Shown here piece by piece: positions 26,841 to 36,900 of a stretch of 64,000 nucleotides of DNA; position 1 is the first letter of the stretch; each line of letters opens with the position of its first letter. The notes under the pieces were generated by a model. That model had not been told where the DNA came from, ran no database searches, and saw nothing but the letters and a program-made list of their open reading frames with translations. The stretch covers positions 124,001-188,000 of the forward strand of contig NZ_JARHUF010000008.1 in NCBI RefSeq assembly GCF_029223195.1, given 5' to 3'. Source of the stretch: Vibrio sp. CAU 1672 (GTDB taxonomy: Bacteria; Pseudomonadota; Gammaproteobacteria; Enterobacterales; Vibrionaceae). A program made the translations under genes and the position numbers.

Positions 26841-28883
26841 TTACACGGCAATCCCCGAATGACGCAGCAAGGCATCAATTTGAGGCTCGCGGCCACGGAA
26901 GCGCTTAAACAGCTCCATCGGCTCTTCACTGCCACCCATTTCCAGAATGTGGTTCAGGAAGCTGCGGCCGGTCTCCGGGTTGAAAATCCCCTCTTCCTCA
27001 AAACGCGAGAATGCATCCGCTGACAGCACTTCAGCCCACAGGTAGCTGTAGTAACCCGCACAGTAACCACCAGCAAAAATATGCGCAAAGCTGTGCGAGA
27101 AACGGGCCCATTCTACCGCCGGCACCACGGCCACTTTCTCTTTCACCGCCGCCAGCGTTTCCAGCACGCGGGCACCCACATCGGGATCGTATTCGGTGTG
27201 CAGGGTGAAGTCGAACAAACCAAACTCTAACTGGCGCAGGATCGCCATCGCAGACTGGAAGTTCTTCGCCGCCAGCATGTTATCCAGCATGGCTTTGGGC
27301 AGCGTCTCACCGGTTTCATAATGGCCGGAGATAAAGGCCAGCGCCTCCTCTTCCCAGCACCAGTTTTCCAGGAACTGGCTTGGCAACTCCACCGCATCCC
27401 ATGCCACCCCGTTGATGCCCGATACCGCCCCGGTCTCCACCTGAGTCAGCATATGGTGAATACCATGGCCAAATTCGTGGAACAGGGTGACCACTTCATC
27501 GTGGGTAAACAGGGCCGGCTTGTCACCCACCGGACGGTTAAAGTTGCATGTCAGGTACGCCACCGGGGTTTGCAGTTCACCCGCGGCGTTAATGCGGCGT
27601 ACGCGGCACTCGTCCATCCAGGCGCCGCCGCGCTTATGCTCACGGGCATACAAATCGAGGTAGAAGCTACCGCGCAGCTGACCTTGCGCATCGAAGATAT
27701 CGAAAAAGCGTACCGAGTCATGCCAGGTATCCACCCCATGGCGCTCTTCAACCGTCATACCAAACACGCGGCGCAGCACTTCAAACAGGCCACTGACCGC
27801 TTTCGCTTCCGGGAAGTACGGACGCAGCTCTTCATCCGAGATCTGGAACAGGTGCTGCTTTTGCTTTTCACTGTAATAGGCGATGTCCCACAAGTTCAGT
27901 TCGCCAACACCAAATTCACTTTGGGCAAACTGACGTAACTCTTCAATTTCACGCTCACCCTGCGGTTTGGCTTTACTGGCCAGATCATTGAGGAAGCCCA
28001 GTACCTGTGACGGCGATTCCGCCATTTTGGTCGCCAGCGATTTTTCACTGAAGGTATTGAATCCGAGCATACGTGCGATTTCATGACGCAGCTTGAGCTG
28101 TTCGGTGATGATCTCAGTGTTATCCCATTTGCCGGCATTCGGCCCGCGATCCGACGCCCGGGTCACGTACGCTTCGTAAAGCTCTTTACGCAGCGCCTGA
28201 TTGTCACAATAGGTCATCACTGGCAGGTAAGATGGGATATCCAGTGTGAGCAGGTAGCCATCGAGCTGTTTGGCCTCGGCGGCAGCTTTGGCAGCGGCCA
28301 ACGCCGACTCCGGCATCCCGGCCAGCTCCTGCGCATCCGTTACGTGCTTGGTCCAGCCCATGGTGGCATCCAGCACATTGTTAGAAAATTTGGAACTCAG
28401 CTCCGACATCCGCTTGCTGATCTCACCATAGCGGTGCTGCTCATCGGCCGGCAGGCCAATACCGGACAGTTCAAAGTCGCGCAGCGCATCGGTAATGGTT
28501 TTCTGCTCGGCACGGGTCAGTGTAGCAAACGCCTCGCTGGCTTTAATGGTTTTGTACGCGTCGTACAACCCTTTGTGCTGGCCAACCCAGGTACCGTATT
28601 CAGACAAAATCGGCAGGCAGCTTTCATACGCCTCGCGCAGCGCCTCACTGTTGACCACCGCATTCATATGGCCTACCGGTGACCAAATGCGGTTTAAGCG
28701 GTCGTTCGCCTCTTCAATCGGTGCAATGATATTGTCCCAGGTCGGGGTGGGGTTACCTTGCAACACCTCATCAATTTTCGCACGGCAATCGTTGATCGCC
28801 TGCTCAACCGCCGGTTTAATATGTTCTGGTTTGATTTGCGAGAACGGAGGCAGGTCCGTAAACGTCAGCAGTGGATTAGACAT
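26841..28883 (-). CDS. prlC: oligopeptidase A (M3 metallopeptidase)
   Basis: 680 aa from the ATG at 28883 (MSNPLLTFTDLPPF, with AAGGA upstream); an in-frame ATG 39 bases further up is rejected. It is a cytosolic zinc peptidase that degrades oligopeptides and cleaved signal peptides. The zinc motif is VTLFHEFGHGIHHML (HExxH), with the downstream Glu in AWDAVELPSQFLENWCWEEEAL. It is divergent from rlmJ. Confidence 0.96.
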   Translation of the reverse strand: MSNPLLTFTDLPPFSQIKPEHIKPAVEQAINDCRAKIDEVLQGNPTPTWDNIIAPIEEANDRLNRIWSPVGHMNAVVNSEALREAYESCLPILSEYGTWVGQHKGLYDAYKTIKASEAFATLTRAEQKTITDALRDFELSGIGLPADEQHRYGEISKRMSELSSKFSNNVLDATMGWTKHVTDAQELAGMPESALAAAKAAAEAKQLDGYLLTLDIPSYLPVMTYCDNQALRKELYEAYVTRASDRGPNAGKWDNTEIITEQLKLRHEIARMLGFNTFSEKSLATKMAESPSQVLGFLNDLASKAKPQGEREIEELRQFAQSEFGVGELNLWDIAYYSEKQKQHLFQISDEELRPYFPEAKAVSGLFEVLRRVFGMTVEERHGVDTWHDSVRFFDIFDAQGQLRGSFYLDLYAREHKRGGAWMDECRVRRINAAGELQTPVAYLTCNFNRPVGDKPALFTHDEVVTLFHEFGHGIHHMLTQVETGAVSGINGVAWDAVELPSQFLENWCWEEEALAFISGHYETGETLPKAMLDNMLAAKNFQSAMAILRQLEFGLFDFTLHTEYDPDVGARVLETLAAVKEKVAVVPAVEWARFSHSFAHIFAGGYCAGYYSYLWAEVLSADAFSRFEEEGIFNPETGRSFLNHILEMGGSEEPMELFKRFRGREPQIDALLRHSGIAV

Positions 28884-29237
28884 GAAGAATTCCTTTTGTG
28901 TAATGACTTTGTTGTTCTGCACTCAATCGACAGGAAAGCCAACAACATCGACGGGGGATTTCCATTCCCTTTCTCTATGTTGTAATGACCGCTTGGGCCA
29001 ACGAGAACTCACTCTGTCCTTGAATGGTTATACGTTAACTAAGTATGGGTGGCTGATACAAATTTCAATAGCAAATGGCGGGAAACGGCGCAAAATTGCG
29101 CACAATACCACCATTACTGATTGTACGACGACGTTCGCCACTTCACCTCACTTGGGTATATAATGGCCCGATACGCACACAGCATTGTATCGCAACCACA
29201 GATCACACTCAGACAAAGAGTGTTTCGAGAGTTTAAT

Positions 29238-30077
29238 TTGTTAAGTTACCGTCACAGCTTCCATGCCGGCAACCATGCCGACGTGGTCAAACACATTGTT
29301 CAAAGCCTTATTCTTGATGCGCTGAAACAAAAAGATAAACCCTTCGTTTATCACGATACCCACTCGGGTGTGGGCCGTTACGATCTGACTCACGAGTGGT
29401 CTGAAAAAACGGGCGAGTACAAGCAAGGCATCGCCCGTATCTGGGACCAGCCAAACATCCCGGAAGAAATCAACAGCTACCTTGAGTCAATCAAAGCGCT
29501 GAATAACGGCGATAAGCTGCGTTACTACCCGGGCTCGCCACGGGTCGCGCGCGCACAGATCCGTCAACAGGACCGTATGGTACTGACCGAACTGCACCCT
29601 GCCGATCACCCGCTGCTGGAGCAGGAGTTCCATCGTGATCGCCAGGTGAGCATCTACAAAGAAGACGGCTTTAAACGCCTCAAAGCCAGCCTGCCACCCA
29701 AAGAGCGACGTGGCCTGGTACTGATCGACCCGCCTTACGAGCTGGCCAAAGAGTACCGCGATGTGGTGCAGGCGATTCACCAGAGCCACAAACGCTGGGC
29801 GACCGGCATTTATGCCATCTGGTACCCGGTGGTCAATCGCCATGATATTGACGACATGATTGAAGGCCTGCAAGGGCTCGGCATCCGCAAGATCCTGCAA
29901 ATTGAGCTGGGCGTGTCACCAGACACCAACGAACGCGGCATGACGGCCTCGGGCATGATCGTGATTAACCCGCCGTGGAAACTGGAAAGCCAGATGAAAG
30001 CAATTCTGCCATTCCTGCAGGACGCGATCGCGCCGGCGACCGGCCACTGGAAAGTCGACTGGATCGTCCCCGAGTAA
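29238..30077 (+). CDS. rlmJ: 23S rRNA (adenine2030-N6)-methyltransferase RlmJ
   Basis: 279 aa from a TTG start at 29238, with GAGAG about 6 bases upstream. The mature N-terminus (M)LSYRHSFHAGNHADVVKH is the invariant start of RlmJ, so upstream ATG codons in the same frame are not used. Further marks are FVYHDTHSGVGRYDL (SAM binding) and VLIDPPYELAKEY (the DPPY catalytic motif). It methylates A2030 of 23S rRNA. It is followed by a terminator and then gor, the same order as in E. coli. Confidence 0.95.
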   Translation: MLSYRHSFHAGNHADVVKHIVQSLILDALKQKDKPFVYHDTHSGVGRYDLTHEWSEKTGEYKQGIARIWDQPNIPEEINSYLESIKALNNGDKLRYYPGSPRVARAQIRQQDRMVLTELHPADHPLLEQEFHRDRQVSIYKEDGFKRLKASLPPKERRGLVLIDPPYELAKEYRDVVQAIHQSHKRWATGIYAIWYPVVNRHDIDDMIEGLQGLGIRKILQIELGVSPDTNERGMTASGMIVINPPWKLESQMKAILPFLQDAIAPATGHWKVDWIVPE

Positions 30078-30106
30078 CGCCAGCCGGTCGCCATGCACTG
30101 ACTTTC

Positions 30107-30147
30107 AAGCGCAACGAGGCTTTCGTTGCGCTTGTTTGTTTTTTACA
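30107..30147 (+). terminator. rlmJ terminator
   Basis: AAGCGCAACGA and TCGTTGCGCTT form an 11-bp stem followed by GTTTGTTTTTT. Confidence 0.9.
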
Positions 30148-30374
30148 CCACGGCAAACTCAGCCGGCAAACAGCGTCTTATTCCGCTTTCTCTGCCTCTC
30201 ATCGCTATTTGTCATAATGCACGTCACTTTTTCCCATTTAGCAAATGGCTAAACTCGATTTATGATAGTGGCAGACAATTCTTAACAAAACCTTGCGGCG
30301 ATATTGAGTTCACCGGACAGCACCCCAATGTACGTTAAGTAACCAAAAAAATTAATCAGCTCCTGGAGAAAGTA

Positions 30375-31745
30375 ATGGCGACTCATTTTGACTATATCTG
30401 TATCGGTGGTGGCAGCGGCGGGATCGCTTCAGCCAACCGCGCAGCCATGTACGGTGCAAAAGTTGCGCTTATCGAAGCCAAAGACCTTGGTGGTACGTGT
30501 GTCAACGTCGGTTGTGTACCGAAGAAAGTCATGTGGCACGGCGCGCAAATCGCCGAAGCGATGAACCTTTACGCTGAAGATTATGGTTTTGACGTCGACG
30601 TGAAAAGCTTCGACTGGAGCAAACTGGTTGCGAGTCGTCAGGCCTACATCGGCCGTATCCACCAGTCTTACGATCGCGTACTCGGCAACAACAAAGTAAA
30701 CGTGATCAAAGGCTTTGCGCGCTTTGTTTCAGGGGAAGGTGTTGATGAAAAAACCATCGAAGTCAACGGTGAGCACTACACCGCGGATCACATCCTGATC
30801 GCCGTTGGTGGCCGTCCGACCATTCCAAACATCCCGGGCGCCGAGTACGGCATCGATTCTAACGGCTTCTTTGATCTGGCGGAGCAGCCAAAGCGGGTCG
30901 CCGTGGTGGGTGCCGGCTACATCGCGGTTGAAATCGCCGGCGTGCTGCACGCACTCGGCACAGAAACACACCTGTTTGTGCGTAAAGCCTCACCACTGCG
31001 CAGCTTCGACCCGATGATCATCGACACTCTGGTTGAAGTGATGGATACAGAAGGCCCGACCCTACACACCCACTCTGTACCCAAAGAGGTGGTGAAAGAA
31101 GCCGACGGCAGCCTGACCCTGCACCTGGAAAATGGTGAGAGCCAAAACGTAGACCAGCTGATCTGGGCCGTCGGCCGTCACCCGGCGACAGATACGATCA
31201 ACCTGAGCGCTACGGGGGTGGCCACCAACGACAAGGGCTACATCAAAGTCGACCCGTACCAGCAAACCAACGTACCCGGCATCTACTGTGTCGGCGATAT
31301 CATGGAAGGTGGTATCGAACTGACACCGGTGGCGGTCAAAGCCGGCCGCCAGCTTTCTGAGCGCCTGTTCAACAACAAACCTAACGCAAAGATGGATTAC
31401 GATTTGGTCCCAACGGTGGTCTTCAGCCACCCGCCAATCGGCACCATCGGCCTGAGCGAACCCGAAGCGATCGCCAAATACGGTCAGGACAATATCAAAG
31501 TGTACCAGTCTGGCTTCACCGCGATGTACACCGCCGTCACCCAGCACCGCCAGCCATGTAAGATGAAGCTGGTTTGTGCCGGCGAGGACGAGAAAGTGGT
31601 CGGCCTGCACGGCATCGGTTTCACCGTGGACGAAATGATCCAGGGTTTCGCGGTGGCCATGAAGATGGGCGCGACCAAAGCGGACTTTGATTCAGTCGTC
31701 GCTATCCACCCGACCGGCAGCGAAGAGTTTGTTACCATGCGCTAA
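30375..31745 (+). CDS. gor: glutathione-disulfide reductase
   Basis: 456 aa with TGGAG before the ATG. It reduces glutathione disulfide with NADPH. The FAD motif is [16 protein letters not shown]. The redox disulfide is in [16 protein letters not shown], and the NADPH-binding fold is [17 protein letters not shown]. The C-terminal catalytic motif is [12 protein letters not shown]. The length is normal. A terminator follows. Confidence 0.97.
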   Translation: MATHFDYICIGGGSGGIASANRAAMYGAKVALIEAKDLGGTCVNVGCVPKKVMWHGAQIAEAMNLYAEDYGFDVDVKSFDWSKLVASRQAYIGRIHQSYDRVLGNNKVNVIKGFARFVSGEGVDEKTIEVNGEHYTADHILIAVGGRPTIPNIPGAEYGIDSNGFFDLAEQPKRVAVVGAGYIAVEIAGVLHALGTETHLFVRKASPLRSFDPMIIDTLVEVMDTEGPTLHTHSVPKEVVKEADGSLTLHLENGESQNVDQLIWAVGRHPATDTINLSATGVATNDKGYIKVDPYQQTNVPGIYCVGDIMEGGIELTPVAVKAGRQLSERLFNNKPNAKMDYDLVPTVVFSHPPIGTIGLSEPEAIAKYGQDNIKVYQSGFTAMYTAVTQHRQPCKMKLVCAGEDEKVVGLHGIGFTVDEMIQGFAVAMKMGATKADFDSVVAIHPTGSEEFVTMR

Positions 31746-31796
31746 AACGCCGGCGTAGCAAACCAGCCTGGTGGTTTGGCAGCACAGTAAACGGGG

Positions 31797-31834
31797 CTGG
31801 CTATACACAATGAAGTATGGCCAGTCTTTTTTTT
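31797..31834 (+). terminator. gor terminator
   Basis: CTGGCTATAC and GTATGGCCAG form a 10-bp stem with one G-T pair, followed by T-C-T8. Confidence 0.85.
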
Positions 31835-32132
31835 GACGGAAACCACCGATTCAACGATACCCCCCGACTGGCTCCAGCCCTGAACGCTCCTCCTTTCTTA
31901 GCAGCAACAACTTCATACAACAGCGGAACAAGATTCGTTACGTGCGGTGTTTTTATGACAAGGGTGAAAAAGATGCGAGTAATAAACCAGACAAAGTGAG
32001 AAAACTATCAACAAAGACCAGTCTCAGCCAAAGAGAACACCGCTTTATAACGACAGCTCTTTCATAAAAGATGGTGCTATAAGTTATTGTTATATAGAGA
32101 GGTTTGTCATATTTATGAAACCAACACTCAGC

Positions 32133-32158
32133 ATTAATGTGATATGGATCACATTAAT
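32133..32158. promoter_or_regulatory. CRP-binding site (near-perfect palindrome)
   Basis: Arms ATTAATGTGAT and ATCACATTAAT surround ATGG. The core TGTGA-N6-TCACA is exact. It lies almost 1 kb before the next annotated start (33101), so its target transcript is not evident. Confidence 0.75.
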
Positions 32159-32428
32159 GAATAAATATACAAATTCATTAGAAGTGCATCTGTATGCATT
32201 TTAGCGTTTGGTGATATTATTGGCTACCAATGCATTGTTACGCAATCATTCCTCAGGTGAATGATTCCAAATGTAGATACTTTGTGCGATGGATGACTAT
32301 CTATTCAGAATATTACAAGCTAGAAGCAAATATATTAGACATTTCGAATTTGATATTACTTCCATCTTTTGTTTTAAATGCAAAATTCATTATTAACAAC
32401 GGATGGTTTTAATGAGTCTATGCCTTTA

Positions 32429-32472
32429 TTGTCGGCTATTTTCCGCAACCGAGGAAATATATCAGCCGACAA
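32429..32472 (+). repeat. long imperfect hairpin in the gap
   Basis: TTGTCGGCT (32429-32437) pairs with AGCCGACAA (32464-32472), and inside it TTTTCC faces GGAAA. No U run follows, so it is not an ordinary terminator. It may be an RNA structural element. Confidence 0.45.
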
Positions 32473-33055
32473 CAATCCGAGCGGCCAGGTAAATTCAATC
32501 ACCTCAGCTGAGCCCGGAGCCTCATAACAAAACCATCACCTGAAAACCGTATAACAACGCTCTAAAGCCGTGGCCAATGCGAGTTGCCCCTACAGACAGA
32601 TGAAGCCGTCATCGCTGAACGGAACCAGATCAAGCAACAGCATCAACGCAACACACCTCGACTTTTCAGCCGCTAGGCAATGCATAACGATACTCAGGAA
32701 GCCGGTTTGCTCAGCATCTCTGAGCGTATGGCCAGGCTTGCTACACACCGTGTTCAAGCTGGCGCGGGTACTTGTATCTTGCCCACGCAAAGATTGCACC
32801 CAGACAGGTGTGACAGAGCCATGTGACAAGCAATCAACACGCTCTGGGTTCGTATACCTGATACTCGGCATGTTACACGGAATTTAACCCATTATAAGGG
32901 CTTGGCTTACCCTGCGAATTTAAGCAATAAAGCCGAATATATTATTAAGAATAAAAAAAGGATTTAACCAAAAGAATTATCTTCTGGTTGATAGGCTTAT
33001 TGGATTTATATATCTCTCGGGATGCGGGGATTGCAATTCAATAATCTGTTCGTTT

Positions 33056-33079
33056 TTAAGTTTATTCTAATAAACTTAA
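33056..33079 (+). repeat. perfect inverted repeat in the leader of the outer-membrane protein gene
   Basis: TTAAGTTTAT and ATAAACTTAA surround TCTA, ending 21 bases before the ATG at 33101 and just before its GGAAG ribosome site. It could be an operator or a leader hairpin. Confidence 0.5.
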
Positions 33080-33100
33080 TTCTCATGGAAGTTTATAAGC

Positions 33101-33967
33101 ATGCAGCACACAACAAAGTGGATGATGACACCGCTTGCCATATTATTGGGCGCACTGTTTTCCATGCCTTCTCTGGCGGATGAAAATAATGTAGCCGGCA
33201 GCAGTGAAACAGAATCTGCACAACATAAAAAAGATGCGTCCTGTTTTGTTTGTAACGTCGGCGGGTCGGTTTACCTGTCTTACGATACCAACATTTACAA
33301 CAAGAACGACCATCGCTCTGTTCGTAATATCTCCTGGGGTGGGGATTTAACTTACACCCTATCACCTAACACAAAAGCGTACTTTTCCGCTGGAGGTTAT
33401 CGGGCCCTTGAAGATGAAGTCGGTACTTATGCGACCGACTCGGTTTTGGGGCTGAAATATTCCAACCTCTACCGCTTTGGTGAAAGCGGAAAAATTGGCG
33501 CCACTGGGCAATTCACCATACCGACCTCTGAAGCTTCTCGTAACGATGAGTTACAAACCGCGTTTCGTTTCGCTGTACCGGTAACTTTTTCTGCATGGAA
33601 TGTGGATTTTTCTGTTGCGCCCAGGCTGAGAAAAAACTTTCACAAGTACAAAACCATGGGAGGGCGCTCTTTAACGGAGTGGACCTATTCATTGTTAATG
33701 GCAGTGGAAAAGTCGTGGGATTCATTTGCACTGGGGCTATCAGCATTAGGTGGCAACACCATCAGCTACCAGGGGACCCGCAGAAGCAGCTGGAACTACG
33801 ACGGGACGTTATATGGCACCTACAGCTTGAATGACAACTGGTCCCTGTCGCTGGCAGCGTCGTCATCCGGGTTCTATCAAGACGCTGAGCGAGGCACGTT
33901 AGGCGATATTGATTTACTCGACCAGGAAAAAGCGTCGTATAGCGCAACCGTCACCTATTCCTTTTAG
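33101..33967 (+). CDS. outer-membrane beta-barrel protein (unassigned)
   Basis: 288 aa. It has a signal peptide (about 1-26, ending SMPSLA-DE) and a short linker with CFVC. Alternating aromatic/polar strands follow (SVYLSYDTNIY, TKAYFSAGGYRAL, WSLSLAASSSGFYQ) and the protein ends SATVTYSF, the C-terminal Phe signature recognised by the Bam complex. No specific porin family is recognisable. It lies 33 bases before the metalloprotease-lipoprotein gene, so the two are very probably an operon and may act together at the cell surface. Confidence 0.75.
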   Translation: MQHTTKWMMTPLAILLGALFSMPSLADENNVAGSSETESAQHKKDASCFVCNVGGSVYLSYDTNIYNKNDHRSVRNISWGGDLTYTLSPNTKAYFSAGGYRALEDEVGTYATDSVLGLKYSNLYRFGESGKIGATGQFTIPTSEASRNDELQTAFRFAVPVTFSAWNVDFSVAPRLRKNFHKYKTMGGRSLTEWTYSLLMAVEKSWDSFALGLSALGGNTISYQGTRRSSWNYDGTLYGTYSLNDNWSLSLAASSSGFYQDAERGTLGDIDLLDQEKASYSATVTYSF

Positions 33968-33999
33968 GAAAATACAAAAATAACAAGGATATCAAAATA

Positions 34000-36900
34000 A
34001 TGTTTAAGAGATTAACGCTGGTCTCTGCGATCACCGCTGCACTGGCAGGCTGTGGCGCGGACGATCAGGCCTATGACTATGTTGAAAGAGATGCAAAAGA
34101 AGTTGCCGTAAAAGACCTCAAAGATGGTCGCTGGTTCTACGTACCGACAACGGGGGCTGCGCCGCGCTTTGCACTCAACCAGTATCCTTTCTTGCAGGGC
34201 TCACCCCGCTATGTCGAGCTGTGTTTCACCAAACAGGGGCTGGAAGTCCGTAGCTATGACAAAAACTACCCTGATGCGCATCTGACCAAAGACGCGAACA
34301 ATTATTGTGGTGAGGCGAAGTTCGTCGCCGGTGATGACGAGGTCAACTTTGCCCAGGTACTGACGATTCCCGGTGACTTCGCGGCGTATCGTTGTCAGGA
34401 AGATTCCTACGGTGACTGCACCAACAAAGAAGAAATCAACGATGACGCCAGCCTGAGCTACAAGCAGAACACCCACTTTACGCCCCGGCCAGAAGACTTA
34501 GAAGTCTCTGAATTTAATATGGAAGATCTGTATGGCGTCACCGATGGTGTTTCTGAGCAAGGTACGCCAAGACTCATTTCATGGGAATTTGACCCAGAGA
34601 AAGGCGTGCTTAACTTTGAGCTGGAACGCACTTTCCGTATTGATATGGATAAGATTTCTGACTACATCAACTTTGCCACCAAAGCGAGCCTCGACGAGGC
34701 ATTGGTGGATGGGGCATTCAAATCTCGCTTTTACTACTCGCTGGTTCATGAAAGCCAGGTCGCAAGCGAAGGTTACCAGCCGGTGCTGTATCCGGTCGGC
34801 GATGAAAATGACATCGGCTTTTTCACTACGGCAACCAAACAGCTCAACCCGGTGACCAACAAATATGACCGCGATGTGGTTTACCTCAATCGTTTTAACC
34901 CTGACCAGGATTCGATCAAGTACTACTTAACCGATAACTTCTTTGAAGAGAAGAATAAGCTGTTTTTGGATGCCACCCTGCAGTCCATTGAGAAGATGAA
35001 CCACGCTTTGCATGTGTTTGGTTCAGACGCCGGCAAACCTGAAATTGAGATCGTCAATAAGTCTCAGCCGGCCGGCGTACACCCGGGCGACCTGCGCTAC
35101 AACGTGATCAATTTGCTCGATGAACCTCTGGCCAATGGCCTGCTGGGTTACGGTCCTGCGGTATCCAACCCGATGACTGGGGAGATCATTAAAGCCCATG
35201 TCAACCAATATGCGGGTGTGGCGAGAACCGGGGTGCCGTTCTACTGGGATAATCTGGCACGCTTCTACAACCGCCATCAACTGGACATGGACGGGCTAGA
35301 CCCATTGCCGGCAGAAAACAAAGCGGCAACCACAGAAGTGCCTTCAAGAATGGCGACCCTGTCGACCATGGCCGCCATGGCGAAGCTTAAGGCCGACGAA
35401 AACATCCATGCGCCACTGCTAGCCAAAGATGAACTGGTGTCGGATCACGCGGTGACGAACGGTCCAACGCAATTGCTCGAACACGTCAATGATGACATGG
35501 ACTTTGAAGATGTGGTCGCAGCGGAAGAAAATCGTCTGTCTTTCTGGGCGGAGAACAACATTTATCCGGTTGAGGCTTCATGGGTATCGTCAACCAGCAA
35601 AGCCATGCTGGATAACTTAAAACTGGATGATGAACGTTACTTTGATATCAAGCTGGATGACGCCGGTAAGGAAGTCTCCCGTCAGCTTAAACGCTGGAAG
35701 TACCTGCCAAAAGATCTCCAGGTTAAAACGGCAGATGCGATTACGGTGGCCACCTACAGCAATACCTTAGTCCACGAACTTGGGCATAACATGGGTCTGC
35801 GCCACAACTTCAAAGGCTCAAACGACAAGGCCAACTACTACAACTTAGAGCAGGCCCACCAGTTAGGCCTGAACAACATCCCGGCTTACAGTTCAACCAT
35901 GGACTACGCGCCAAGCATGTTTGATGAGACCCCGACCTGGGGCTTGTATGATATTGCGGCGTTCAAGTTTGGTTATGGCCGTAAAGTGGAAACCATTCAG
36001 GACTCTTCTGGCGCAGTACCGACAGCGGTTGCCAAACCAGCAGATAACGCCACCGAGGAGCAAAAAGCGGCTTACACCAGCTATCTGGCTGACAAGCAGG
36101 CGTATGAACAGAGCTTTGCTTACAAGTTTGGCAGCAATCCAGACAATGAGTCATTAATGGTTTGTTCTGAAGTGAAAAAACTGACCGGCGAGCAAGACGG
36201 TAAGTCACTCTACAACTGTGATTTTAGCCGCTTCGATGCTGCAGCGTTGTCAGATGATGCCACGCAGAATGCCAAAACACGCTACGGCGTGCTGTACTAT
36301 CTGGACAAAGTCAATGAGATAGAGCGTAAAGACTACGACTTCTGTACCGATGGCAATGTGTCACTGAACAGTGACTGTAACCGCTTTGATGAAGGTACCG
36401 ATCTTGAAGGGATTGTCTCGTTCGAATGGCAAAACTACTTAGACAGCTACGACCGTCGTAACCTGGCGCTCTACGGGACGACGGGACTCTATTCCGCAGA
36501 TTACCCGAGTTACCTGGTTCGTCGTTATATGGAAATGAGCTCTATCCGTGACAAGATGGAAGACTTGGAACGCATTGACAACCTGTATGCTAACTTAGGT
36601 TACACTGCAAGCACCGATAAGCCGGGTGATTTCTTACTGCGCATTGCGTCTAACCCGGATTACTGCAGCATTGGCAAAGCTGATAACTCTTGGTTCTGTG
36701 ATTACGCCTACGGTGCGCAGAAGGCAGCGGCCTTCTTCCTTGATGTACTGCGTACGCCAGAGCACCAGTGTGTAATTGAAAACGCGTCAGGCGGACAAAA
36801 AGTGCTCTCATTTGGTCAGTTACTGGATAACAATTCGCACCTGATCCCAGCAGACTACGACCTGTTGACGGCCAGCTGTTTTGATGACCTGACCGCCGGC

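Larger units (their letters stand above)
31835..33100. other. 1.27 kb stretch without a recognisable gene
   Basis: This gap is visibly AT-rich between about 32000 and 32450. It holds a CRP-type palindrome (32133-32158), a long hairpin (32429-32472) and an inverted repeat just before the next gene (33056-33079). Frames of 60 codons (32230-32412, +), 105 codons (32570-32887, +) and 93 codons (32590-32871, -) have no ribosome site or protein likeness that I can see. The last two overlap on opposite strands. A decayed gene at 32570-32890 is possible but not shown. Confidence 0.5.

Noticed and set aside
32230..32412. 60-codon frame downstream of the CRP site
   Set aside because: No Shine-Dalgarno sequence, AT-driven composition and no recognisable protein. 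Kept only as a possibility within the gap.
32570..32887. Overlapping frames of 105 (+) and 93 (-) codons
   Set aside because: They occupy opposite strands of the same sequence without ribosome sites. A transposase remnant was considered, but no motif or terminal repeat supports it.
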